Part shown: positions 25,017-34,599 of the stretch, one piece after another | How positions within the stretch are numbered: position 1 is the first letter of the stretch | Layout of the letters: each line of letters begins with the position of its first letter | Assembly: GCA_030762895.1 (NCBI GenBank) | Contig: JAUPTC010000130.1 | Location: 27,418-91,417, forward strand | Direction of reading: 5' to 3' | Origin: Sophora flavescens | Lineage: Eukaryota; Streptophyta; Magnoliopsida; Fabales; Fabaceae | DNA length: 64,000 nt | Notes under the pieces: model-generated | The model's input: the letters and a program-made list of their open reading frames with translations, nothing else | Database searches by the model: none | What the model was told of the DNA's origin: nothing | Made by a program: the position numbers and the translations under genes

Positions 25017-25919
25017 ATGGGTTCACTTGCTAATGATGAAGTTATAGAAGTGATTAATATGGGGACCGAGGAAGACAAGAAGGAGTTGAAAATAGTGGAT
25101 AATCCGAGCGTGCGAGAAATGGTCGCGCTATTTAAGGAGTACCTTGATGTGTTTGCATGGTCCTACAAAGATATGCCAGGATTGGATCCAGAGATAGCAT
25201 CACATAAAATCCCACTATACCCAGATACGGTGGTGAAGAAACAAAGGTTGAGGAGGATGCATCCGGATATGTCACTAAAGATCAAAGAAGAGGTAACGAA
25301 GCAGTTAGAAGCTGGGTTTGTGGAAGTGTCGAGACACCTAGAATGGGTTGCTAATGTCGTACCAGTACCAAAGAAGGATGGAAAAGTAAGAATGTGTGTG
25401 GATTACAGAGATCTGAACAAAGCAAGTCCGAAGGATGACTTCTCATTGCCTCATATTGATGTCCTCGTAGACAGCACAGCAAGGAACCACAGATTCTCTT
25501 TCATGGATGGGTATTCGGGATACAATCAGATTCTCATGGACGTCGATGACAAAGAGAAGACGACTTTCATCACCCCTTGGGGAACTTTTTGTTACAGAGT
25601 AATGCCTTTTGGGCTGAAGAATGCCGGAGCTACCTACCAGCGTGCTATGGTAGCATTGTTCCATGATATGATGCACAAGGAAATAGAGGTATATGTGGAT
25701 GACATAGTGGCTAAGTCTAAGGAGGGGGAAAGTCATGTAGCAGTTTTCCATAAGTTATTTGAGAGATTAAGGAAGTACAATCGAGACTCAATCCCACAAA
25801 ATGTGTGTTTGGACCCTCAACTCGGGAAATTGTTGGGTTTTGTGGTCAACGGGGAAGGAATACAAGTGCAGCCGAGAAAAGGCAAAGGCGATCGGGGACA
25901 TGCCAACTCCCAAGAATGA
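25017..25919 (+). pseudogene. pol: Reverse transcriptase domain
   Basis: A 300-codon frame covers the RT. Visible in order are YLDVFAWSYKDMPGLD, the fingers segment VPVPKKDGKVRMCVDYRDLN, motif A FSFMDGYSGYNQI with its catalytic Asp, FGLKNAGATYQRAM, and the active site YVDD at residues 226-229 (25,692-25,703). KLLGFVVNGEGI marks the thumb/connection. The frame changes at about 25,880, after which the connection continues in another frame. The segment between YVDD and KLLGF also looks corrupted. This domain copied the RNA into DNA. The 5' limit of the pol exon is uncertain; the first codon listed is only the first ATG in the open frame. Confidence 0.92.
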
Positions 25920-26442
25920 GCGAGAAGTATGGGGTTTTCTAGGGATATTAAATTACATTGCCCGATTCATTGCTAACTTGACAAGCACGTGTGAGCCTAT
26001 TTTCAAGCTATTAAAGAAGAATAATTCGGGGAGATGGAATGAGGAATGTCAGGAAGCCTTTGACAAAATAAAGGCATACCTATTAAACCCACCAGTGTTG
26101 GTGCCGCCCACTCAAGGTCGTCCTTTGATATCGTATCTCACGATCCTCCCAACCTTAATGGGGGCAATGTTGGGGCAACATGACGAGTGCGGCAAGAGAG
26201 AACCTGCAATGTACTATCAGAGCAAGAAGTTTAATAACTGTGAAGCCCGATACATGGAAATTGAGAAGACTTGTTGCGCGTTGGTATGGACCTCCAAGAG
26301 ACTCAGGCAATACATGTTATACTACACCACTTGGTTAATCTCTCGAATGGACCCTTTGAAGTACATCTTTGAAAGTCCTCACATATCATTAAGGGTCTCA
26401 AAGTGGCAAATGATATTATCGAATTCGATATTAAGTATGTGA
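25880..26442 (+). pseudogene. pol: Connection and first RNase H domain
   Basis: After the frame change, REVWGFLGILNYIARFI and WNEECQEAFDKIKAYL form the RT-RNase H connection. GAMLGQHDE, AMYYQSKKFNNCEARY and EKTCCALVWTSKRLRQYML form the RNase H fold usual for Ty3/gypsy. The usual first catalytic Asp is not evident (the strand reads YLTILPTLMG). This fits the idea that the original RNase H has decayed in the Tat lineage and a second one took over. The frame ends at 26,442 just before the linker to the second RNase H. Confidence 0.8.
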
Positions 26443-26543
26443 CCCAGGAAATCCGTTAAGGGAAGTGCAATTCTTGATCACTTAGTGAAAACCCTATTGA
26501 GGGAGGACAGCCAATTATATCCGAGTTTCACGATGGAGAGATC

Positions 26544-27357
26544 TTGTCATTAGAAGAAGGTGAAACAGAGGAAGATGATATGTGGAAGATGTATTTTGAT
26601 GGAGCAGTTAATATGCATGGAAGCGGCATAGGAGCGGTGGTTGTCTCTCGGGAGGGCAAGCAATACCAGTGGCCGTTAAGCTCGAATTCGAATGCACCAA
26701 CAATATTGCTTGAGTATGAAGCATGTGAAAGTGGATTACAAGCAGCAATTGGTCTTGGAATAAAACAGCTAAAGGTCTTTGGAGATGCAGCCTTAATCAT
26801 TTATCAAGTCAACGGCGAATGGCAAACTAAAGATCCCAAGCTTATCCCGTATCAGAAATACTTGACTCAGTTAGTTGCAAAGTTTGATGAGATTACTTTC
26901 TCGCACTTGACTCGAGACAAGAATCAATTTGCGGATGCTTTAGCCACATTAGCCGCTATGACCAAGCTGGGTCTCCATACCACCATCCAGCCTATTCAAG
27001 TGAAGGTACAAGATGAGCTAGCATACTGTGCACATGTGGAAGAAGAGCTCGATGGTAATCCTTGGTATCATGACATCAAGCAATATATGAAGAGTAGAAC
27101 GTACCCAGCTAGAGCAAATGAAGTAAACAAGAGGACGATTCGTAGATTATCAATGTCCTTTTACTTAGATGGCGAAATTCTATATAAGAGGAACTATGAT
27201 GGGGTCCTCATAAGTTGTGTTAATGCTCGTGAAGCTCGGACTATCATGACGGAAGTTCACGAAGGGATATGTGGAACACATGCCAATGGTCACATGATGG
27301 CACACAAGATCCTACGAAATGGTCACTATTGGCTAACAATGGAAGCCGATTATGCAG
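26544..27357 (+). pseudogene. pol: Second (archaeal-type) RNase H and integrase zinc-finger start
   Basis: The frame beginning at 26,544 has all four acidic RNase H residues: Asp19 in YFDGA, Glu59 in LEYEA, Asp81 in VFGDA and Asp131 in FADAL. An additional RNase H of archaeal/plant type between the first RNase H and integrase is known from the Tat lineage. The same frame continues through a linker into the integrase N-terminal zinc finger, with the histidines in HEGICGTHANGHMMAHKIL (residues about 240-260) and HYW. Homology leaves this frame near 27,357, where the CxxC half of the finger is read in another frame. The open frame itself runs to 27,467. Confidence 0.85.
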
Positions 27358-28312
27358 GTATGTTCGAAAATGCCGTAAATGCCAAATATATGCAGATCAG
27401 ATCAAAGCTCTACCGTTCCAACTACACAATCTGGTGTCTCCATGGCCATTTTCCATGTGGGGAATAGACGTCATTGGACCAATCAATCCCAAGGCTTCAA
27501 ACGGACATCGCTTCATCCTGGTTGCAATAGATTACTTCACTAAATGGGTAGAAGCAGCATCATATGCCAATATAACTCAAAAGGTGTTTAACAAGTTCCT
27601 AAAAAAGGATATTATTTGTCGCTATGGAATACCAGAAAGAATCATTACAGATAATGCTGCCAATCTTAATGGGGCGGATGTAAAGAAGTTATTATAGACT
27701 TTCAAAATCCAGCACCATAATTCCACCCCATATAGACCTCGGATGAGCGGGCGGTAGAAGCGGCCAACAAGAATGTCAAGAAAATTGTTGCTAAAATGGT
27801 CGTAAATTATAAGGATTGGCATGAAATGTTGTCATATACTTTGCACGCGTATCGTACCAATATACGATCGAAATCTTGGGGCAACGCCTTTCTCATTGGT
27901 GTATGGAATGGAAGCTGTTTCTCCTATAGAAGTTGAAATCCCTTCATTAAGAGTCTTGATGGAAGCTGACTTGGAAGAATCGAGAATGGGTAAAAGCTCG
28001 ATATGATCGAGTTAAACATGATTGAGGAAAAAAGATTGGTGGCCCTTTGTCATGGACAACTATATCAAAGAAGAATGGCTAAAGCCTTTAATAAGAAAGT
28101 CCGTCATAGAGAGTTTCAACCAGGTGATTTGGTGTTAAAGAAAATACTTCCCAACCAAGAAGATGCCCGAGGAAAATGGGCACCCAATTATGAAGGGCCA
28201 TATATAGTAAAGCGAGGCATACTCGGGCGGAGCCTTGGTCCTAACAGATGAAAACGGACGGGAGCTACCAGAGACCTGTAAACTCGATACCGTGAAAAAG
28301 TTCTATGCCTGA
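27358..28312 (+). pseudogene. pol: Integrase core and C-terminal part, broken
   Basis: The CRKCQIYAD half of the zinc finger is followed by the catalytic core. The first Asp is in GIDVIGPI (codon 27,467-27,469), the second in ITDNAANL (27,650-27,652), and the Glu in VEAANKN (27,757-27,759), giving D,D-35-E spacing. A stop at 27,695-27,697 and a further frame change at about 27,751 separate the second Asp from the Glu. Later pieces are GATPFSLVYGMEAV (about 27,875), FQPGDLVLKK and KWAPNYEGPYIVKR, the usual C-terminal DNA-binding part. I see no chromodomain. One more frame change after 28,220 leads to a natural end, KKFYA and TGA at 28,310-28,312. Confidence 0.85.
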
Positions 28313-28339
28313 TAAAAAGAAAAAAAAAGGGAGAGCCCG

Positions 28340-28570
28340 TTAGGTCGAAAACCCGCTAGGGCGACCTAAACAAACGTTATGGCATAAAAAAAAAAAAAGA
28401 AGTCCGTTAGGTCGAAAACCCGCGAGGGCGGCCTAAGCAAAAGTTAGGGCATAAAAAAAAAAGAGAAAGAGAGAGAAGTCCGTTAGGTTGAAAACCCGAA
28501 AAAGGCGACCTAAGCATAAATTAGGACAAAGAAGCTGAATCTTAGGTGAAAACCCGCAAGGGCAGTTTAA
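28340..28570 (+). repeat. Hairpin repeat array in the 3' untranslated region
   Basis: Four tandem copies lie directly after pol. The first, 28,340-28,369, has arms TTAGGTCG and CGACCTAA around AAAACCCGCTAGGG, in which CCC and GGG can form an inner stem. Copies 2 (28,407-28,436) and 3 (28,483-28,513) keep the arms with one change each. Copy 4 (about 28,542-28,570) is eroded. A-rich spacers separate them. The period is about 60-75 bp. This could fold in RNA; its role is unknown. Confidence 0.8.
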
Positions 28571-28589
28571 GAGATATCTTAATATTCAC

Positions 28590-28680
28590 CACACTTTGGG
28601 GCAATTTTGCTCATAATGGCTACACTTTGGGGCAATTTTGTTTATGACTGGCTACAATGGGGCAAAGAAAATCATTGAAA
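28590..28680 (+). repeat. Short direct repeats, TGGGGCAATTTTG type
   Basis: ACACTTTGGGGCAATTTTG occurs at 28,591-28,609 and again at 28,622-28,640, with a third shorter version (CTACAATGGGGCAAAG) at about 28,652. The period is about 31 bp. It lies between the hairpin array and unstructured 3' untranslated sequence. Confidence 0.7.
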
Positions 28681-29329
28681 TGTTAATGAAAGGATGTATG
28701 TGGAAAGGCTGAGACCAGGATCTGCGACGTCAAGCGATTCTTTGGGAATTAGTTAAGAGGATCAAGGAACCAATCTTGGGGCAAATTCTTATGCGGTTTT
28801 CTTTCCATTATCCCTTTTCGCACAATTCCCATACACCTCTTTGTATTTCCTCTTTTTCTTTCCAATTTCCTTGTGTGCAATGTAAATTCTCATATTAAGG
28901 CAAGGATTTTATTCATCCATTCTTTTTGTGCTTAAATCATGCTTGCGCATTGAAATCATGTCTCAATTTAAGTAAATTTAAGTTTAATGGTATGATTGGA
29001 TAATTTTAATGGTTACTTCAACGAATGGTTTGAACCAAAGAAAGCCCAGCATTTCAAAGTCAATAAGAAAGATAACGATTGCACAATGAGGAGAAAAGGA
29101 AAGCAATAATGAAAGTCTCCACGAGTCCTAGTCTTGAAGGAAATAGTCGCTCTATGTGTTTCCTTTGCTTTGTAAAAGAAGCCCCTCTAATCAAAAGACA
29201 ACGACTCGAGTTGTTGATAAACAAAGGTTTGATTGGTCGAAGTCTTTTAATAGAGCGTGTGATTCAGATTTGTAATCGAGACAATGGTTAAAGAAAAGTT
29301 TTTATGAAAATGTTAATTACCATAATTTT
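28681..29329 (+). other. Retrotransposon 3' untranslated spacer
   Basis: This is about 650 bp of non-repetitive sequence between the short direct repeats and the minisatellite. The longest plus-strand open frame (29,079-29,291, 70 codons) resembles nothing I recognise and has no supporting context. I see no domain, tRNA or clear signal. Confidence 0.6.
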
Positions 29330-30075
29330 ATTTTGGGATCGAGGCCCGTTGCAAATTTATTTTTCGAGCTCCGAGGCTCACTATTAATTTTATTTTTGGG
29401 ATCCGAGGCCCTCTGCAATTTATTTTTCGAGCTACGAGGCTCATTGCATTTTATTTTGGGCTCCGAGGCCCGTTGCAAATTTATTTTTCGAGCTCGAGGC
29501 TCACCATTAATTTTATTTTTGGGATCCGAGGCCCACTTGCAATTTATTTTTCGAGCTGCGAGGCTCGCTGCATTTTATTTTTGGGATCCGAGGCCCACTG
29601 CAATTTATTTTTCGAGTTACGAGGCTCACTTGCATTTTATTTTTGGGATCCGAGGCCCACTTGCAATTTATTTTTGAGCTCGAAGGCTCACTGCGAATTT
29701 ATTTTTGGGATCGAGGCCCACAGCATTTATTTTTCGAGCTCGAGGCTCATTGCAAATTTATTTTTGGGATCCGAGGCCCACTGCAATTTATTTTTCGAGC
29801 TCGAGGCTCACTGCATTTTATTTTTGGGATTCGAGAGCTGCGAGGCTCACTTGCATTTTATTTTTGGGATCCGAGGCCCACTGCAATTTATTTTTTGAGC
29901 TGCGAGGCTCACTACGAATTTATTTTTGGGCTCGAGGCTCACTTGCAAATTTATTTTTGGGCTCCGAGGCTCATTGCATTTTATTTTTGGGATCTAAGAC
30001 CCACTGCAATTTATTTTTCGAGCTCGAGGCTCACTTTGTGAGGTCCACTTGCATTTTATTTTTCGAACTTTGAGG
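29330..30075 (+). repeat. Internal minisatellite, about 58-bp dimer of 29-bp units
   Basis: About a dozen tandem dimers alternate GGGATCCGAGGCCCACTGC with CGAGCTCGAGGCTCACTGC, each followed by AATTTATTTTT or ATTTTATTTTT. The two halves share GAGGC(C/T)CACT and the T-rich tail, so the dimer grew from one unit of about 29-30 bp. Single-base differences (CGAGCTGCGAGG, CGAGCTACGAGG) vary between copies. Overlapping frames give Phe-rich repeat peptides that are not genes. Tandem repeats in the 3' untranslated region of Tat/Ogre elements are a known source of new satellites. Confidence 0.88.
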
Positions 30076-30231
30076 ATCACTGTCACTTTTATTTTCCAAG
30101 CTCTAAAGCTTAATCTTCTCGACTGTTTTCCCATCCCGGCTAAAATGTGAGTTCATTTTCTTTACTAGTTCCTTACTATTACCACATGAAAAATCGTTCT
30201 TTTTTTTCATGTATTCTAGTAATGAACAAGT

Positions 30232-30240
30232 AAAGAGAGG
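30232..30240 (+). promoter_or_regulatory. Polypurine tract (candidate)
   Basis: AAAGAGAGG lies four bases upstream of the 3' LTR start at 30,245, the right place for the plus-strand primer. It is short, and the LTR start next to it reads AGTGAACACC instead of TGTGAACACC, one change from the 5' LTR. Confidence 0.55.
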
Positions 30241-30520
30241 CAATAGTGAACACCCCATTTTGATTGGGTTCACCAAAAATTTCAAAAAAAAAATAAAAAT
30301 AAAAAAATAATAATAATAATAATAAAAAAAAAAATTTGCAAAGGAAATAAAAATAAAAATAATAAAATGATTAAAACCATATCATCATCCTCCCTAGCAA
30401 CCACTTTATTTTGAATTTGAATTTAATTTTCAAATCGGAGATCTTGGACATATTTTTAGGATCGAGATAGCAATCCTAATCTTGGCGGGATTTTAGGATC
30501 AAGATGAGAGGAATGGGCAT

Positions 30521-30528
30521 TATAAAAA
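30521..30528 (+). promoter_or_regulatory. TATA box of the 3' LTR (candidate)
   Basis: TATAAAAA is at the same place as in the 5' LTR. If active it would read outward into the right satellite array. Confidence 0.45.
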
Positions 30529-31413
30529 GCATAACACACGAGATCGAGAAAAAGGATCCGGTTTTTCTTGGTTGGCCTTCCTCTTCCCATTCGGTTTATG
30601 TTTTTTCGCGTGGCTTTTCTTCTTCTTCACCAGGAACCAGTTTTTCAGATCTCATTTTCTTTCCTTACCTTCTTCCTTCATCCATCAAACCAATTACTCT
30701 CCCTTCAAACTTCATATTCTCCTTTCCTCTAGAAGCAGTCCACCACCTCTCATCTTCCAAGCTCCGCCACCTCGTGCGACTCAGACCCACGCACACCACG
30801 ACTCGGATCAGGTCTCTTTCTGCCGTCCCTCCTCGCGCCACCAGCACCACACCACAGCCAGCTCGCCGGACCGGATCCACTACCGTCTCAGCCACCACGG
30901 CGTTCTTTGTGATCCACGAACCGCACCTCCGTCCCGTTCTTGCTGCCTCGCCGCACCGCTGTCCCTAGCCTCGCCGCCGTCCTTGACCGCCGCTGCCATC
31001 GCCTGGGGTGACCCGCGTCGCTGCTGCTCCCACTTCTTCGATCTTGTGTGCAGGTGAAGGTGAGGGAGAAGGGCCTCTCGTTCTGTTTGGGTATCATCCC
31101 AACGTCTGTTCGTTCTGATACATCTATCAGCATTTAGTAGTTTATTTCATTTTTGATTTTTGCTATTATTTTATTTTATTTCATTCCTTTCTTTTTTGTT
31201 ATTTCTTCATAAACTTAAATCAAATGATAAACTTTGATTATTGGGCTGGTTGGTTGGCTGAATGGCCCAAGTAAGTGAGTCTGACAAACTAAAAATAACT
31301 GGGCTAAAAAACATTGGAATCTGATTTTTTTTCATTATTTTCTTATGGCTTGATTTTGTTAAAGTAAATAAATAAAATATAATAAAACGAAACACTTGAG
31401 AATAATTATTTGG

Positions 31414-31875
31414 GGATTGTTTTGTGAGAGTTCCACACTCAATTCCTTAGATACGAGATAGCTCTGTGAACGCATCTGTCATGTTCTACCTCGTTTAGGA
31501 GTCCTCGATAAAACAAAAAAAGAAATATACATATATATAAAAAAAACCTTTTTATTAAAATAAAAGAAAACTTTTTCATAAAAAATAAAAACGATCAACA
31601 AAAGGAAATATTTTCAACAAGAACTACGTGGCTTTGAGTTTCCCCATCGAAGTAGGGAATACGTAGGAGCGGGACCAATCATCTCGTCAAGCCAAAATTA
31701 ATTTTCCCATTATTTTTTGTATTCTTTTAATTTATCTAATGTGGATAATCAATTAAGAATTTATTTGATGTTTTTTTTGGATTGCTCTATGACAAGTGTC
31801 GTGCTCAATCCCCTAGTTTTGAGGTGGCCCTATGGACTTATGTGCTGTGTTCAACCTCATTTAGGAACCAATAAA
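31414..31875 (+). repeat. Diverged direct duplication inside the 3' LTR
   Basis: A block of about 97 bp starting GGATTGTTTTGTGAGAG at 31,414 recurs at 31,779 as GGATTGCTCTATGACAAG, 365 bp further on. Both copies continue through CTCAATTCCTTAG / CTCAATCCCCTAG and TCTACCTCGTTTAGGAG / TCAACCTCATTTAGGAA. They differ at many positions, so the duplication is old. Confidence 0.65.
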
Positions 31876-32178
31876 GGAACATAAAAATAAAGAAAATATT
31901 AATAAATAAACAAATCCTTCCTCCCAAATATTTTTGGGGTAAACAAATAAATAATTTAATTTTGCACGATTAATTCAAGGTACCATTCGTAGGATGGGCG
32001 ATGTAGGGTGTCTAACACCTTACCTACTCGTAACCGACTCCCGAACTCGGCTTGGTTTCAAAGACCGTTTTTTTAGGGTTTTCCAATTTTTCCTAAGTTA
32101 AATAAAATTGGTGGCGACTCTACTTTTCCTTAAAATTTCTTTTTACCGCCGTCCCTGCCGTAATTTTTGGTTGCGACA

Positions 32179-32183
32179 ACCCA
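32179..32183 (+). repeat. Right target-site duplication
   Basis: ACCCA directly follows the GACA end of the 3' LTR and pairs with GCCCA at 17,262-17,266. The satellite resumes in phase from here (AATGGACTTGTTTGATCC). Confidence 0.72.
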
Positions 32184-34599
32184 AATGGACTTGTTTGATC
32201 CTAATAGAGCCAAAATGCACTTTTTAGGACATATAGGACCTAAGTGGGCCAATTTGTACTTCTTTGGTCCTAATGGAGGCCAAATGTACTTGTTTGATCC
32301 TAATAGAGCCCCAATGGACTTGTTTGATCCTAATAGAACCCAACAGGACATTTTAGGCCATATAGGACCTAACTGGTCCAATTTGTACTTCTTTGGTCCT
32401 ATTGGAGCCCAAATGGACTTGTTTGATCCTAATAGAGCCCAAATGGACTTTTTAGGTCATTTAGGACCTAACTGGGCCAATTTGTACATCTTTGGTCCTA
32501 ATGAAGCCCAAATGGACTTGTTTGATACTAATAGAGCACAAATGGACTTTTTAGGTCAAATAGGACCTAACTGGGTCAATTTGTACTTCTTTGGTGCTAA
32601 TGGAGCCAAAATGGACTTCTTTGATCCTAATAGAGCCCAAATGAAATATTTAGGACCTAATTGGGCCAATTGCCCCTAACGGCCCAATTGTAATTCTTTG
32701 GTCCTAATGGAGCCCAAATGGACTTGTTTGATCCTAATGGAGCCCAAATGGACTTGTTTGATCCTAATAGAGCCCAAATGGACTTGTGTGATCCTAGTAG
32801 AGCCCAGATGGACTTGATTGATCCTAATAGAGCCCAAATGGACTTGTTTGATCCTAGTGGAGCCCAAATGGACTTTTTAGCTCATATAGGACCTAATTGG
32901 GCCAATTTGTACTTCTTTGGTCCTAATGGAGCCCCAATGGACTTGTTTGATCCTAATAGAGGCCATATGGACTTGCCAGGTCATAAAGGACCTAACCGGG
33001 CCAATTTGTACTACTTTGGTCCTAATGGAGCCCAAATGGACCTGTTTGATTCTAATAGAGCCCAAATGGATTTTTTAGGTCATAAAGGACCTAACTGGGC
33101 CAATTTGTACTTCTTTGGTCCTATTGGAGCCCAAATGGACTTGTGTGATCCTAATAGAGCCCAAATGGATTTGTGTGATCCTAATAGAGCCCAAATGGAC
33201 TTGTTAGGTCATAAAGGACCTAACTGTGCCAATTTGTACTTCTTTGGTCCTATTGGAGCCCAAATGGACTTGTTTGATCCTAATAGAGCCAAAATGCACT
33301 TTTTAGGTCATATATGACATAACTGGGCCAAATTGTACTTCTTTGGTCCTATTGGAGCCCAAATGGACTTGTTTGATCCTAATAGAGCCCAAATGGACTT
33401 TTTAGGTCATATAGGACCTAACTGGGTCAATTTGTACTTCTTTGGTCCTAATGGAGCCCAAATGGACTTGTTTGAGCCCAATTAAGGCCAAAATGCACTT
33501 TTAAGGTCATATAGGACCTAACTGGGTCAATTTGTACTTCTTTGGTCCTAATGGATCCCAAATGGACTTGTTTGATCCTAATAGAACCCAACTGGACATT
33601 TTAGGTCATATAGGACCTAACTGGGCCAATTTGTATTTCTTTGGTCCTATTGGAGCCCAAACGGACTTGTTTGATCCTAATAGAGCCCAAATGGAGTTTT
33701 TAGGTCATATAGGACCTATCTGGACCAATTTGAACTTCTTTGGTCCTATTGAAGCCCAAGTGGACTTGTTTGATCCTAATAGAGCCAAAATGCACTTTTT
33801 TTATCATATAGGACCTAACTGGGCCAATTTGTACTTCTTTGGTCCTATTGGAGCCCAAATGGACTTGTTTGATCCTAATAGAGCCCAAATGGACTTTTTA
33901 GGTCATATAGGACCTAACTGGGCCAATTTGTACTTCTTTGGTCCTATTGGAGCCGAAATGGACTTTTTTGATCCTAATAGAGCCAAAATGCACTTTTTAG
34001 GTCATATATGACCTAACTGGGTCAAATTGTACTTCTTTGGTCCTATTGGTGCCCAAATGGACTTGTTTGATCATAATAGAGCCCAAATGGACTTTTTAGG
34101 TCATATAGGACCTAACTGGGCCAATTTGTACTTCTTTGGTCCTAATGGAGCCCTAATGGACTTGTTTGAGCCCAATTAAGGCCAAAATGCACTTTTAAGG
34201 TCATATAGGACCTAACTGGGCCAATTTGTACTTATTTGGTCCTAATGGATCCCAAAAGGACTTGTTTGATCCTAATAGAGCCCAACTGGACATTTTAGGT
34301 CATATAGGACCTAACTTGGCCAATTTGTACTTCTTTGGTCCTATTGGAGCCCAAATGGACTTTTTAGGTCATATAGGACCTATCTGGGCCAATTTGCACT
34401 TCTTTGGTCCTATTGGAACCCAAATGGACTTGTTTGATCCTAATAGAGCCAAAATGCACTTTTTTGGTCATATAGGACCTAACTGGGCCAATTTGTACTT
34501 CTTTGGTCCTATTGGAGCCCAAATGGACTTGTTTGATCCTAATAGAGCCCAAATGCATTTTTTAGGTCATATAGGACCTAACTGGGCCAATTTGTACTT

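Larger units (their letters stand above)
17267..32178 (+). mobile_element. Degenerate Ty3/gypsy LTR retrotransposon, Tat/Ogre-like
   Basis: This is a 14.9-kb element inserted in the satellite. In order it has a 5' LTR, a primer site, a long leader, ORF1 (DUF7745-like), gag, protease with a G-patch-like segment, a possible intron, RT, RNase H, a second RNase H, integrase, a repeat-rich 3' untranslated region, a polypurine tract and a 3' LTR. RT-RNase H-integrase order places it in Ty3/gypsy. The extra RNase H, ORF1 upstream of gag and great length are known marks of the plant Tat/Ogre lineage. All coding regions carry frameshifts or stops, so the copy cannot move by itself. The lineage call is from recognised motifs; no phylogeny was run. 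Confidence 0.93.
30245..32178 (+). repeat. 3' LTR, about 1.93 kb
   Basis: The first 650 bp match the 5' LTR, including the TATA box at 30,521-30,528. The rest has no partner in the 5' LTR. It contains GAACTACGTGGCTTTGAG (31,621) followed by ATACGTAGGAGCGGGACC, and GTAACCGACTCCCGAACTCGG (split around 32,030-32,050), both reminiscent of conserved blocks I recall from LTRs of this lineage. It ends TTGGTTGCGACA. A diverged direct duplication is present inside (about 31,414-31,510 and 31,779-31,875). TGT at the start of the 5' LTR and ACA here are the expected inverted ends. Confidence 0.85.

Noticed and set aside
29333..30073. Phe-rich repeat frames of about 114-141 codons
   Set aside because: Products of the 58-bp minisatellite in three overlapping frames; no single frame is favoured.
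17267..32178. Endogenous pararetrovirus
   Set aside because: It has LTRs, a target duplication and an integrase after RNase H, and no movement-protein-like region.
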